From Arctopsyche grandis (Eukaryota; Arthropoda; Insecta; Trichoptera; Hydropsychidae): a DNA stretch of 64,000 nt. Both the position numbers and the translations under genes were made by a program. Shown piece by piece: positions 36,870 to 46,959 of the stretch. The stretch spans positions 26,256,839-26,320,838 of the forward strand of contig NC_135356.1 of the NCBI RefSeq assembly GCF_051622035.1. The letters run 5' to 3'. How positions within the stretch are numbered: the stretch's first letter is position 1; every line of letters starts with the position of its first letter. Below the pieces are notes generated by a model. That model was not told the DNA's origin and searched no databases. It worked only from the letters and a program-made list of their open reading frames with translations.

Positions 36870-37055
36870 AAATGCTTTTTATTATTAAGAAATTATGTTC
36901 ACAATACATCTTATATATATTTTAATAGCTACTGATCTACTGATCATTTTCTATTTTACAATTTGATTTAATTTGGTTAGTAATCATAGTATTATATTAT
37001 TCCAATGTTAATGTACAGCATAATAGAAAAAGAGCTCAAAAACCTATTTACAATT
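36870..37055 (-). repeat. Family G repeat, uninterrupted copy
   Basis: Carries TACTGATCTACTGATCATTT and the intact site AATGTTAATGTACAGCATAAT at which the 24.6-25.5 kb copy is split. Confidence 0.75.
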
Positions 37056-37074
37056 CTTATAAATGCTCTCAATT

Positions 37075-37207
37075 AAAGCCCGGACCCAGAGGGTGCCGCG
37101 TATTGTACAAATGTTGTAAATGCATTGTTAAAGGTTTGCCGAACCTTTTTTACAAAGGATTTACAACAATGGAACAATGAGCGGCACCTTGGCTATCCTA
37201 CCTCTAC
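37075..37207. mobile_element. Family C palindromic MITE
   Basis: AAGCCCGGACCCAGAGGGTGC, TTGTAAATGCATTGTTAAAGG, TTTGCCGAACCTTTTTTAC, ATTTACAACA and CTATCCTACCTCT. Again next to a family G copy. Confidence 0.72.
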
Positions 37208-38490
37208 TCATAATACATATAATACATAATATTAATTAAAGACTCTCTAAAGTAGATGACCTAAAGCAGATTGTGTTTAGGTAATCTGTGTTTATATCTG
37301 AAGGGTATAGACATTTTATTGTATCGATTGAAAAACGGTCACAGTATAAAAAAATGTCTCGAAGATTAACATTGTCGCATCTTTGTCATCAAATAATGTT
37401 CAAATAGTTTTTGAAAAATTCTTTGTGATAGTTAGAGCGAATCCCACTTCATAGTCAACCATTGATTTTAGAGTGCAGAACCTTTACACTCACGCCATCC
37501 AAATCTCATCCGATACATAGCTGCTGTCAAACTATTATTGATTCACTAATTAGTAAACGTACTATTTTTATCCAAAGTATCCATGTGGGTAGTTGAAGCC
37601 TCGCGGCCTCATACCAGCTCTCCTTCGAGAACCTCGGCTACCATTTAGGCTCGACACCTTCATACTATTACAATATTCCATTCCAACAATCAATTTTAAA
37701 ACGTGGCTGTGTAAGTATTAGAAAGAAATTTGAACTAGCATTTATGTGTGTTTGTGCGTGCGTGAAAGTCGTTTGTTTGAAGTTTGCAAACAATCCATTA
37801 GTCAAAATTGCCAGCTCGGTGTCGGTTATCTCGTCATCGTCGTTTAATTATCTATATTGGCAAACGTTCGAATGGCAGCTTGTCGACGACAAAACATCAT
37901 TATTATTATATAATTGCATTCGGTGGTGAAGCCTCTGTCATTTGCAGGATGTTTTTCGGAACCGGATTTGAGACACGTGGGGTGGTTGGAGATACACTTA
38001 TATAAGCCAGTTGTGCGCAATTGTTCTGTCGTCAGGACTTGTAAGCACTGCTTAATGCGTTTACTGAGATTCCTGTCAAGTGTTGGGAAATGGTGCATCT
38101 GGTTGTCTGCCTATGTAATTTGATGGTGAAATTTCATCTGCAGCGTACTTTTTTAACATATAAATTACATACATCTGTTTGAAAGGAGGTGGCTATAATA
38201 AACGAAATCTTCAATATTTGAAGGAATAAACTTAAATTTCGAATAAGAATCATACATATCTATATAGGCGATTCGATGTAGCGTGAGACTTAAGAGAACC
38301 GAGCATGCTGTCGCATTCGTGCAACATGTTGTAACATTTTAAGGACGTAAAATAATTTCTGTATAATATTATTACAATATGATTCAATGCAAGGTCTTTA
38401 ATAATATTACTGTAGGTTTTGCTGTCCATAACATAACGTTAACAATTACTTTATCGTCTAAAAAATATAAATTTCCATTAATATAAAATA
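37208..38490. other. Intergenic DNA with a weak promoter-like site
   Basis: Around 37744-38123 several overlapping frames are open on both strands. A TATA-like CTTATATAAGCC (37997) is followed 26-30 bases on by TCGTCAGGAC, which resembles an initiator. No coding exon follows convincingly. Confidence 0.25.
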
Positions 38491-38493
38491 CTA

Positions 38494-38935
38494 GTTGTAT
38501 TACCCGGCTTCGCTCGGTATTTGTAATATAAACCGCTTAAACATGACTAATCTAATAGTAAACCTTTTACTAAATTTATTTGAATAGTTTTATTTTATAT
38601 AAATTTATTTGAATACTCATTTGTTTTTTTTATTAAATTGACTGTCACGAACAAACAAACATATATTAACTCTCTTTCAAAATTATATGTATACCAGAAT
38701 CCGGCGCCTGCGCCTTCGCGGCTGTACCCCCTAGGGCTTTGCCCCCTCGGGTTCCGCCCACGGCGCAAAGGCGGCTTCGCCCTTGGCGCCTTTGCCCCCG
38801 GGGACTTCGAATCCTTTGAATCGAAAAAATCGAATTATTTGTTCGGTGACGTCACGGATTTACGACCCAACGAACTAAGGTTACATACATACAAAGTCCC
38901 TTTCAAAATTATATATTAAATATACAATTATATAT
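38494..38935 (+). repeat. Family M repeat with a GC-rich pocket, copy 1
   Basis: Begins TTACCCGGCTTCGCTCGGTAT, a motif common in arthropod repeats, and shares its flank with 61119-61300. Between, 38700-38815 is an abruptly GC-rich island of GGCTTCGCC / GGCGCCTTTGCC / CCCCGGG units that the second copy lacks. Confidence 0.6.
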
Positions 38936-39041
38936 AGATAAATTAATAATATCAACAACTTACGTATTTTATTAATGTAAATCTTTCAAAATAAGAAACA
39001 CGCAACTAAAAACTTTCAAAAAACAATGTTGTATTTCTTGA

Positions 39042-39314
39042 TCAAAATGCAATGCTAATCTGAAACGAAATGTAATTGGCTATCGCGGGTCGAGTGGGGG
39101 GTGTAATTGGCGATAGCATGTACATTTTTTGTACAGCTAAAAAAGCTAGATCGGTTCGACCGTAGAAAATAAAACTTTTGGATAAGGCAGCCGTGAATTG
39201 TGAATGGTCGAGTCTCTGAAATAAGTCTAAATTGCTGTAGTTAGCGTCTTTAAAATATTCTGAAAGAGTTTTGAAGTGATATCCAGCTTTAAATGCTGTC
39301 ATCACGCTATGCAT
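39042..39314 (-). other. Possible orphan exon, unassigned
   Basis: An open minus-strand frame with a natural-looking amino-acid mix (AFKAGYHFKTLSEYF, FQRLDHSQFTAALSKSFIFY, GRTDLAFLAVQKMYM) that could be two or three amphipathic helices. I do not recognise the family. Acceptors are possible near 39303 (CATAG). No convincing donor or neighbouring exon is seen. The last codons (after about 39125) look non-coding. It may be a single exon of a long-intron gene or a pseudogene. Confidence 0.3.
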
Positions 39315-40199
39315 ACTTATGTAGTAGAATTACATGATTTTGATTGTACTTTTTTCTGTTCTTCTCTTAATGGAGGTTGAAAAATAGCGTTATGACGGTT
39401 TTTGAATTGAAGCATTTACGAACTTCATATTCCCATAAATGCAACAATCTGTCGGAAAATTCAGTTGGTAGTAGGTTTTTCATAAAATTATTTTAGATTT
39501 ATTTTAGTTGATTGCAAATCTTAAATATTGTAAACTATAAAAGCAAGTAGTCTGCAACTTTTTTGATGACTTGGTAAATTATTTTAATTTTGAAGATTTT
39601 AAACAATTCCAAGCGCAATAAAATAAAATATATAAAAATGAAATTATCTGGTCAATGGTTCTGGCCACTAGTTTTGTATGTACATACTATTTCGAATGTT
39701 TGTAACTTCTCGTCAACCATTGACCATTGACCATTTTTTCTACTTTTACATAGCTTTATACATTTTTCGATTACCAGACAAATCCCTACATCCATTTCCC
39801 TTAGTGGAAGAACGTCTAGTAATGCGGTAATGGTGAACGTGCCATTTTATAAAACATACATTGTATGTAAATGCGGAAGACTGTTTGTGTTTGAATTTCC
39901 ATCAAATTTCCCTATAGCCGTATTTACACATTTGAAAATGAAAATAATCCAACAGAGGTCGGGAAATTGCACGTTTCAACGCCATTCGATTGGAATTGGT
40001 ACGTTTAGCAAATATGTATAAATAACTTGAGGGTTTCCTCGTGTTTCTTTTTTATTACATTCGTAAGTTCTTCAAATAAAAACAACTGACAACTCTGTAG
40101 ATGGACCAAGATTTTTATTTTTAATTCAGCCTTTGAATAGTCAATGACAGTCCATAGAAGTATGTATCTGGCTATATGCTTACTACATACATATGTACA
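39315..40199. other. Intergenic DNA, no supported gene
   Basis: AT-rich, with a short triplication of TGACCATTGACCATT (39716-39736). Confidence 0.4.
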
Positions 40200-41645
40200 C
40201 CAGCAGTCACATAAAATGGAACGCTTGTGAATTTTACGACTTCGAGGTCATTAAAGGATAATCCCTTTATGTGTAGGGTTTTTAACGACCAAATATTCTA
40301 AATATGATTGTTTTCTAAGATTTGAGTTCAGTTTAGTGTGGGTTTTCGAGGAGAAAGCATCAAATTCGAATTTTAACACGTCAACATGAAAAAACGAGCT
40401 CAGTTATCATTGCAGAAGAGTGTAAAAATCGTGACATTGGCGAGTTCAGGATTTTCCTTTCGGTCAATTTCCAAGAAAATGGGATGTTCTATATCGACTG
40501 TTTCGAGAATACTGATAAAAAAAAAGAGAATCTGGAAGTTTTGATCGTAAGAAGGGGACCGAACTGAAAAGATGCACATCGGAGAGGCAAGACCGCGTAA
40601 TAACCAGATTATCTTTACAGCAGCGATTCAAAACTGCTGTAGAAATAAGAACAGATGTATCTTCACAATTTTCCATGGAAATCAGCGACTCAACAGTAAG
40701 AAGGCGACTCAGAGAAGCTGGACTGTACGGTCGGAAAGCTGCAAAAAAACCACTTCTAACCAAGAGAATGAAAAACAATCGATTGGAATGGGCGAAAGCA
40801 CATGAAAATTGGAGTCCATCAGATTGGCAACGAGTGATACTTTCCGACAAATCAAAGTTTAACCTCTATAGTCCTGATGGTTTTCCGTATGTCCGAAGGA
40901 AAGTTGGCGAAAGGTATAATGAAAATTGTACCCTTAAAAATGTTAAGCATCTTCCAAGTCAAATGGTCTGGGGATGCTTTTCGTACCATAGCATTGGACA
41001 ATTGGAGTTTCTACAAGGTGCCATCGATGGAAAAAAATATAAAAAAATTTTAGAAGAAAGCTTTGTCCCATCGATGGAAAACCACCTTTCATATACCGAT
41101 GATATAATTTTTCAAGATGACTCTGCCCCTTGTCATCGAGCTAAATTGGTGAGAATTCATTTTATTTGATAGCATTGAATATAAATTATAAAATTTCAAT
41201 CAAAAAACTGATTTTTTTTTTTAACTTTTTTTTTGGTTCGGGACTATTTACAAGAAATGGGTGTAAAGACACTACCATGGCCTGGCAATGGTCCCGATTT
41301 AAATCCAATCGAAAATTTATGGATGGGTATCAAGTACAGGATAAGGAAGAACAATGTTACTACTCTTAAATCGTTGAAAGAAATAATAGAAAAGATATGG
41401 TACGAAGACTTCCCAATCGAAAATTTAAAAACTTTAGTAGATTCCATGCCAAACCGAATAAAAGAAGTTATAAAATCGAAAGGAGCCGCTACAAAATATT
41501 AATTTCTTTTTTATAAGTTGTAAATAATAATATGTGACTGTAATAAAATTAAAAATGTATATGTATAGTGTTATTTTCATTTCAAATTTCATTTAACAGT
41601 GAAGTCAACGCACGGTCGTAAAATCTGCCCTCCATTAAATTTCTC
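40200..41645 (+). mobile_element. Tc1-like transposon
   Basis: The transposase frame is bracketed by degenerate inverted ends. On the left, AAATGGAACG...GAATTTTACGACTTC lies at 40215-40249. On the right, about 41605-41650, GTCGTAAAATCTGCCCTCCATT reads as its approximate inverse. Exact borders and a TA duplication are not clear. Confidence 0.65.
40386..41502 (+). pseudogene. Tc1-like DD34E transposase with one frameshift and an insert
   Basis: It catalyses cut-and-paste transposition at TA sites. MKKRAQLSL at 40386 opens a helix-turn-helix region (SFRSISKKMGCSISTVSRIL). A frameshift in an A run near 40516-40525 moves the frame; then ISDSTVRRRLREAGLYGRKA (second HTH and the GRKAAKKP hook) leads to RVILSDKSKF (first Asp), DDSAPCHRAKL (second Asp) and, after an insert, PGNGPDLNPIENLW (Glu), ending KSKGAATKY at 41502. 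The insert (about 41153-41240) starts GTGAGA after AAATTG and ends in two long T runs before GGTTCGG; removing it restores the frame. It looks like an intron whose 3' AG has become TG, or a small insertion flanked by TTGGT. Otherwise near complete at about 340 residues, so fairly young. Confidence 0.88.
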
Positions 41646-41650
41646 CCCAA

Positions 41651-42050
41651 CTCATTTTTGTCAACTTTTTTTTTCACGTTTGGTATTACACGAATGCACT
41701 ATGGTACAACCTATCATTTAAATGACTTTCGGTTTTGGTTTTATATAAGATTACCGAAATTTCACGCAAAAACATGTTTCGCTTAAGCGTTCCGTTTTAT
41801 GTGACTGCTGCTGTATATCAATTATTCAACTTTAGGTATTTGCATTATAATGTGCAAATATATTATGTTTTTCCAACAATCGACGTATGTACATACCACA
41901 CATACTATAATACATACAATGCAACATTATTAAACCAACTTAAAACATTTTTTTTAATTGATAATTCTTATTTATTTAAAGAAAGTCGCTCACGGAGCAA
42001 TTTATCAATTTATTGCCATGCAAATTATCAATTTCTTGAGAAATAAGTTG
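41651..42050. other. Intergenic DNA, no supported gene
   Basis: Open frames here are AT-driven. Confidence 0.4.
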
Positions 42051-42340
42051 TGTATAGAAGAGTGTTTCCCAAACTTTTTTGTGTCACGCCCCATTTAAAT
42101 GCCTCAAAAATATCCATGCCCATTTATCACAATTATATTTCACAAAATTCTAAAAATAAATAAAGGTCATTCCCCTAGTCTTGGGCGGTCGATGGATTCT
42201 TTTCAAATAACAATAGCCTGCTCCATTTGTGTTCAAAGCAAGAGAGCACAAAAGCATGGTCTTTCTAAGAAATTGACAACAGTGAACCATTTTTTCTGAG
42301 AAAAGTATCCATCGAACGCCGATCTTTGGTCATAACTAGT

Positions 42341-42534
42341 CACCGGACCCAGAAGGTGTCGAACCTTTTTTACAAAGGATTTACAACAATGGAACAATGG
42401 ATAGCACTGTGACTATCCTACCTCTAGTCATAACTAGAGGTAGGATAGTCACAGTGCTATCTATTGTTCGGCAAACCTTTAACAATGCGTTTACAACCTT
42501 TGAACAATACACGGCCCCCTCAGGCTCCGGTGAC
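42341..42534. mobile_element. Head-to-head pair of family C MITEs
   Basis: One partial copy (42341-42425: CACCGGACCC, GAACCTTTTTTACAAAGG, CTATCCTACCTCTAG) meets a second (42434-42534: CTAGAGGTAGGATAG, TTCGGCAAACCTTTAAC, CTCCGGTGACTAG). The junction CCTACCTCTAGT-CATA-ACTAGAGGTAGG is itself a palindrome. Confidence 0.72.
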
Positions 42535-42545
42535 TAGTCATAACT

Positions 42546-42678
42546 AAGGATGGGCGTTCGGGTTCTATTTTCCAGAAAAGAGAGGTTGCCTATTGTCAAT
42601 TTCAATTTTCCTACAAAACTAGAAAATTTTGACTTTCTCCCCTCTTTCCTGGGAAAAATAACCCGAGCGCCTATCCTT
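42546..42678. mobile_element. Foldback MITE related to the 26.8-27.3 kb palindrome
   Basis: AAGGATGGGCGTTCGGGTTCT / TTTTCCAGAAAAGAG pair with CTCTTTCCTGGGAAAAATAA / CCCGAGCGCCTATCCTT. The TTTTCCAGGAAA module is shared with the larger palindrome. Both are flanked by TAGTCATAAC/TCATAACTA. Confidence 0.7.
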
Positions 42679-42990
42679 AGTCATAACATAACTTATAAGC
42701 CATTATTACATCTATCAATACAGCCCCACAGTCTCTTACAGTTGATTCATCCATCTGTATTGCGAATTTTCTTGTTCTCAACTTTTCAATAAGTTGTATT
42801 TCTACTTCCTTAACCATCTCATCTAGACTATTATTAACAGTATTGTTGCTCAATGGCATTCTTTGACATCTTTCTCATCTATTTCGACACTTTTTTTGAG
42901 AATAACTGATACAGTAACTGGTTTAAGTAAATTCGCGCCTATACATAGATATTATGATTTTATCCAGATTTAGCTTTGAGAAGAATGTCA
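42677..42990 (-). pseudogene. hAT transposase fragment
   Basis: MPLSNNTVNNSLDEMVKEVE and LIEKLRTRKFAIQMDEST match the hAT (ZBED/SCAN-like) transposase segment before and including the first catalytic Asp (QMDEST). Upstream decayed codons (RNVSKSRIFK, then stops) continue the same family. The frame ends at a family C insertion. The zinc finger, the rest of the catalytic triad and the dimerisation region are missing. Confidence 0.72.
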
Positions 42991-43385
42991 TAACTAACTT
43001 TAAAAATACGACTTTTACTAACGTTTCTCGCAGAGAGTAATGAATTTATTTTTGAACTTTTTTCAAATTGATTAATTGCAATATCTAACATTAATTTTGG
43101 CGAATGACATTCTTAACAAAAAAATATTAATGATTTGCTCATTGCCGCCCCCCTTACCCCCAAAACATTAAAATTGTCTCAGGTTGTGAAACACTGCTAT
43201 AGACTCGTATAATGACTCATCTATGAGTATCAATTTGTCTCCCAATTGATCAGACTTTTTTTATAATACGATTCAATCGATCAAATGAATCAAGCAAAAA
43301 CCTTGTTCGTATACTTTTCAAAGTTACTAGATTTTTTTTTATTTACATAGATATAACAATGTAATAATGTAGAAGGGTTTCTGAT

Positions 43386-43911
43386 TTGTTAATTTTATAT
43401 AAGATTGCTAATGGTATTCTTGACACATCTGTTTTAAGTGAGATTAATTTTAACGTTAGTGCCCGATTCACCAGATGCACAAATCTTTTTTATCCACCAA
43501 TTTGTCAAAGCAACACCTCTTTCAATAGTGCAATCGTTCGTATATGCCGTATATACGATAGCTTAGATCATTGTCCTGACCTCTTAAGTGACTCTTTTAT
43601 TATTTTTAGGACAAAGGTTAAGAAAATAATATGTGGTTGATTTGCTTCTGCACCCTTAAAGTCTTTCTTTTTCTTTTTTACTTTATCTGTATCTTTTTCT
43701 TTATCTGTTTCTTATCTTTTCTTTTTTTTTAAATCTTGGATGTTTTTGTTATTTAACTTTTTTATATCACCATGTGGTGCGCACTATAAATGGAATATTA
43801 TATTTTTATTTATGTTTATTATTATTTTTCGTCTCATTATACAACTTTCTTTTATATTTTATTCTGTATGTGTGCCTATTTAAATAAAATAAAAAAAATA
43901 AATAAAATAAC
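43386..43911 (+). pseudogene. Jockey-like LINE 3' end with A-rich tail
   Basis: The frame 43386-43640 reads YKIANGILDTSVLSEINFNV and later FNSAIVRICRIYDSL, typical of the C-terminal end of Jockey/CR1-group reverse transcriptases after the thumb. A pyrimidine-rich 3' UTR follows and ends in AAATAAAATAAAAAAAATAA at about 43880-43911. The 5' side is truncated near 43350, as is common for target-primed insertions. Confidence 0.75.
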
Positions 43912-46865
43912 ATTGAAACGACGAAGCATATTTTTTTTTTGTCAATGTGACTACAAAATTGCATTTCAGGAAATAATTTTTATTCAACAAAAGATTCTCA
44001 GAAACGAAGTCCAACAATTCGTCGCTCTTAGCATCGTCTGCTACGTTAAATTTCGTAGTAAACAACTTGTCGCTTGACAAATTCCGTCACAAGTAGCCTC
44101 TCTTTTGCTTCCATTCTAGACACCGGAACAATAATACAAAAAATAATCGCTTTTTTTTTAAGAATTGAAAACCTGTTCTGAAATCTTAGTAAGTCCATAC
44201 ATACGATCCTAGAAAGCAATTGGATTGTTGCGATTGGCCTGTGTGTGCGAATCACGCACGTTTGCCATTCCGCTAATATAATTATTATGCCAATTACTCA
44301 CTCGAGTTCCCCTTTTTTTTCACACAGCTATCATTTCAATCATGCTCTTCTGCCACGTTTTTATTTTTTCGCATTGCTAGTCTTCGTCATTACGTTTTCA
44401 GCGGAACAGGATTTTTCCTAATTGGGCTTCCCGTTTCTACTTACTTACATATGTATGTTTATGTTCAATATTGAAATTGAAACTCGATGTTTTCACTGCT
44501 TTCATATACATATGTATATGCATTTTAATTGAGTACCAATTTTATTTCTGTTTACAAACGCAAGTGCTATATCTCATTTCAAATAGATCTGTAATTTGAA
44601 TTCGATAGCTTACACATACGAAATTCCAAATTTTGACAATTGCATATCTGTTATAATATAAAGAACGTATTATATTATTTAAAAAATATTTTTTTATTGA
44701 CGAGTTACGTCTGAATTTTTACTTCAACCGATTATTCTTCCAAGCTTATACTGTAAAACAAATGTATTTTTTTGTTATTACTATGCTGCTATGTGTATAG
44801 CTATATATGTATATGTAATATCTCAGTTAGTATTATTATACTATAAAATGCAGAGTAATAAAAGTTGTGATCATCAGATGGGAATCGTGGCACGGAATTG
44901 TTTAATCAAAGGACTGATACTGTCTTGCAGAGGTCCTCAATCTACGTTCCCCAAATGAATCTCTTCTAAAACTATAAATGGTGAAGACAAAATTAGTTGA
45001 ATTTATTAAGTGAACCATAAAATGCAGAATCTGGCCTGGCTCCGTTATCCCAATACATGTAATATTCCCATTTGGCCTGTCCTAAAATTTTTGGAGATTC
45101 ATTGTGTTGTATTATACTATGAATTTCTAGCATACAAATACAAAATCTTAAAGCATTTAATTCATTTTCATGATTGAACTATTAATAGTATCGGATAAAC
45201 AATAGCCTAAGGAGGATATCAATATTTAATTCCAAGCTGTTGAGCAATTTAATTTTTAAAAACAGGTTTTTTCCGTTCTATTTTAAAATGTGTGGTTGAA
45301 ATGCCGTTCCAAAAGTACATGCTTCAATTGCCGGGGAAGCCAATTGAGTCGTGCTTATTTTTACGTCTCGTTATCTGAAAACTTGCTGCCTCTAGTGCAG
45401 CTTTTCTGAAAATTTAATAGACGTGAAAAAAACTCGGCTACCATAAATTCTGCAGTATTTTCAATTTTCATGTTTTTATATCTAATCAATTATACTGCAG
45501 TTCACAATGCAATTATAATTCATTTTTTTAACTTATTCTACTTTCATATTATATCTACATACTCATAAAATTTTTCAGCAGTTTTTATTCAATATAAACT
45601 TGAGAATAGACTATCTTCGTGTTTCGTCACTTCTTCTCAACAAGTCAATGTTTATTATTATATATTATTTGAATTATGATTATATTTGTGTTAATTGAAA
45701 AGTTCATTTATTTTTGAAAATACTGGATTGGTTAAAAATAGTATTAAGCAGAATGGTATTAAATTTGTATTTGTATAATTAATAAATATATGTACTATAA
45801 TATTATACATACATACAATAAGTCGTAAAAAGTCTCACATAAGCAAAAGTCGTACAAAAATAAATAGATAGTATTTGAAATTTGTTTAAAAATGACCTAA
45901 ATAGCAACCGTGTGTGCCCGTAATAGGGCTTTTGTTCACAACATTCCTTACGATTTCAAAATTCGTAAGGATTGCCAAATAACCTATTAATTATTATTTT
46001 TCAAGAATTCTTCAACAAATTCATATTTTTTTGATTTTAAAATTTGGATGTTTATTTATATATTGGCACTTTTCATTGTTCACAAATCTAAAAATAATAA
46101 TATTTCTACACTTGTTATTGGGGCAGCAAAACTCCACGTCTTCGACTGTTCTCTTAATTAGAAAGAGACGCTCTAATAGTCTAATTGTACCCAAATGATG
46201 TAGAATTGCACTGGACTGATGAAACATATGAATTCGGGTGGATGTAGTCCAAAGCAGAATATAATGATGATACGTAGAAAAGACTTGTTTTCTTGACACC
46301 TTTCAGTGCATACTTGAAAATTATAATGATTGCAATTCCAATACCCATGGACTGCGAGTGGACAACTTTGGACAACCCAGCGAGTTTTCCAAACTTCTAC
46401 TCTTTCATCTGGGCTACCACTATCATTCTTCATATTTTTAATAGGTATATATAATATACATATATTATATAATTTTGACTAGGGTTTCTCCAACACTATG
46501 TAAATCTGCCACTGATTCACTTTCTGCACTTAATTTTAAGCTACTCTTTTTGGCGAAAGATACAGAACACTGTGTATAGTGGGATGATAGGGTAAACAGA
46601 GCGCGAAGGCCGATGAACGTACGCGTTTACCGTCTACTATACAAATGTATACCATATTATACATATAATACATATAATAAATATAATATACCGGTGCTGG
46701 TTCTGGTGATGATGACGTGCATACATACATTCATACGTATCATTACTATACATTTTTTGTCGATGCTCTCGAATGGAGAGAGTACGTTGACCGTTTAAAA
46801 TTTAGCACAATTTATGAAATCGAATGTGATGCCACAATGCAACGATGGACGCCCACACGCGAGAA
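43912..46865. other. Intergenic DNA, no supported gene
   Basis: Overlapping minus-strand frames at 46021-46433 are open in three registers and look partly protein-like but give no family. A short stem CCTTACGA/TCGTAAGG lies at 45943-45970. Confidence 0.3.
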
Positions 46866-46867
46866 CA

Positions 46868-46875
46868 CGCGTATA

Positions 46876-46945
<70 letters not shown>

Positions 46946-46955
46946 TACATACATG
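46868..46955. repeat. (TA)n microsatellite
   Basis: About 80 bp of TA dinucleotides, then ACATATATACATACATG. Confidence 0.95.
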
Positions 46956-46959
46956 TATG

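Larger units (their letters stand above)
42060..43196 (-). mobile_element. hAT element with internal family C insertions
   Basis: Ends GAGTGTTTCCCAAACTTTTT (42060) and the inverse GGTTGTGAAACACTG (ends 43196) fit the hAT consensus CAGTGTTTC. Flanks GTATAGAA and CTATAGAC agree at six of eight bases, as an aged 8-bp target duplication. A transposase fragment lies inside on the minus strand. Confidence 0.75.

Noticed and set aside
37997..38035. TATA box plus initiator-like TCAG as a promoter
   Set aside because: No coding exon follows, and such motifs arise often by chance here.
38638..38919. Pro/Gly-rich 93-codon ORF
   Set aside because: Explained by the GC-rich pocket of family M; lost in the other copy.
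46021..46433. Three overlapping minus-strand frames
   Set aside because: Each has short protein-like parts, but no frame is continuous and no family was recognised; too weak to annotate as a gene.
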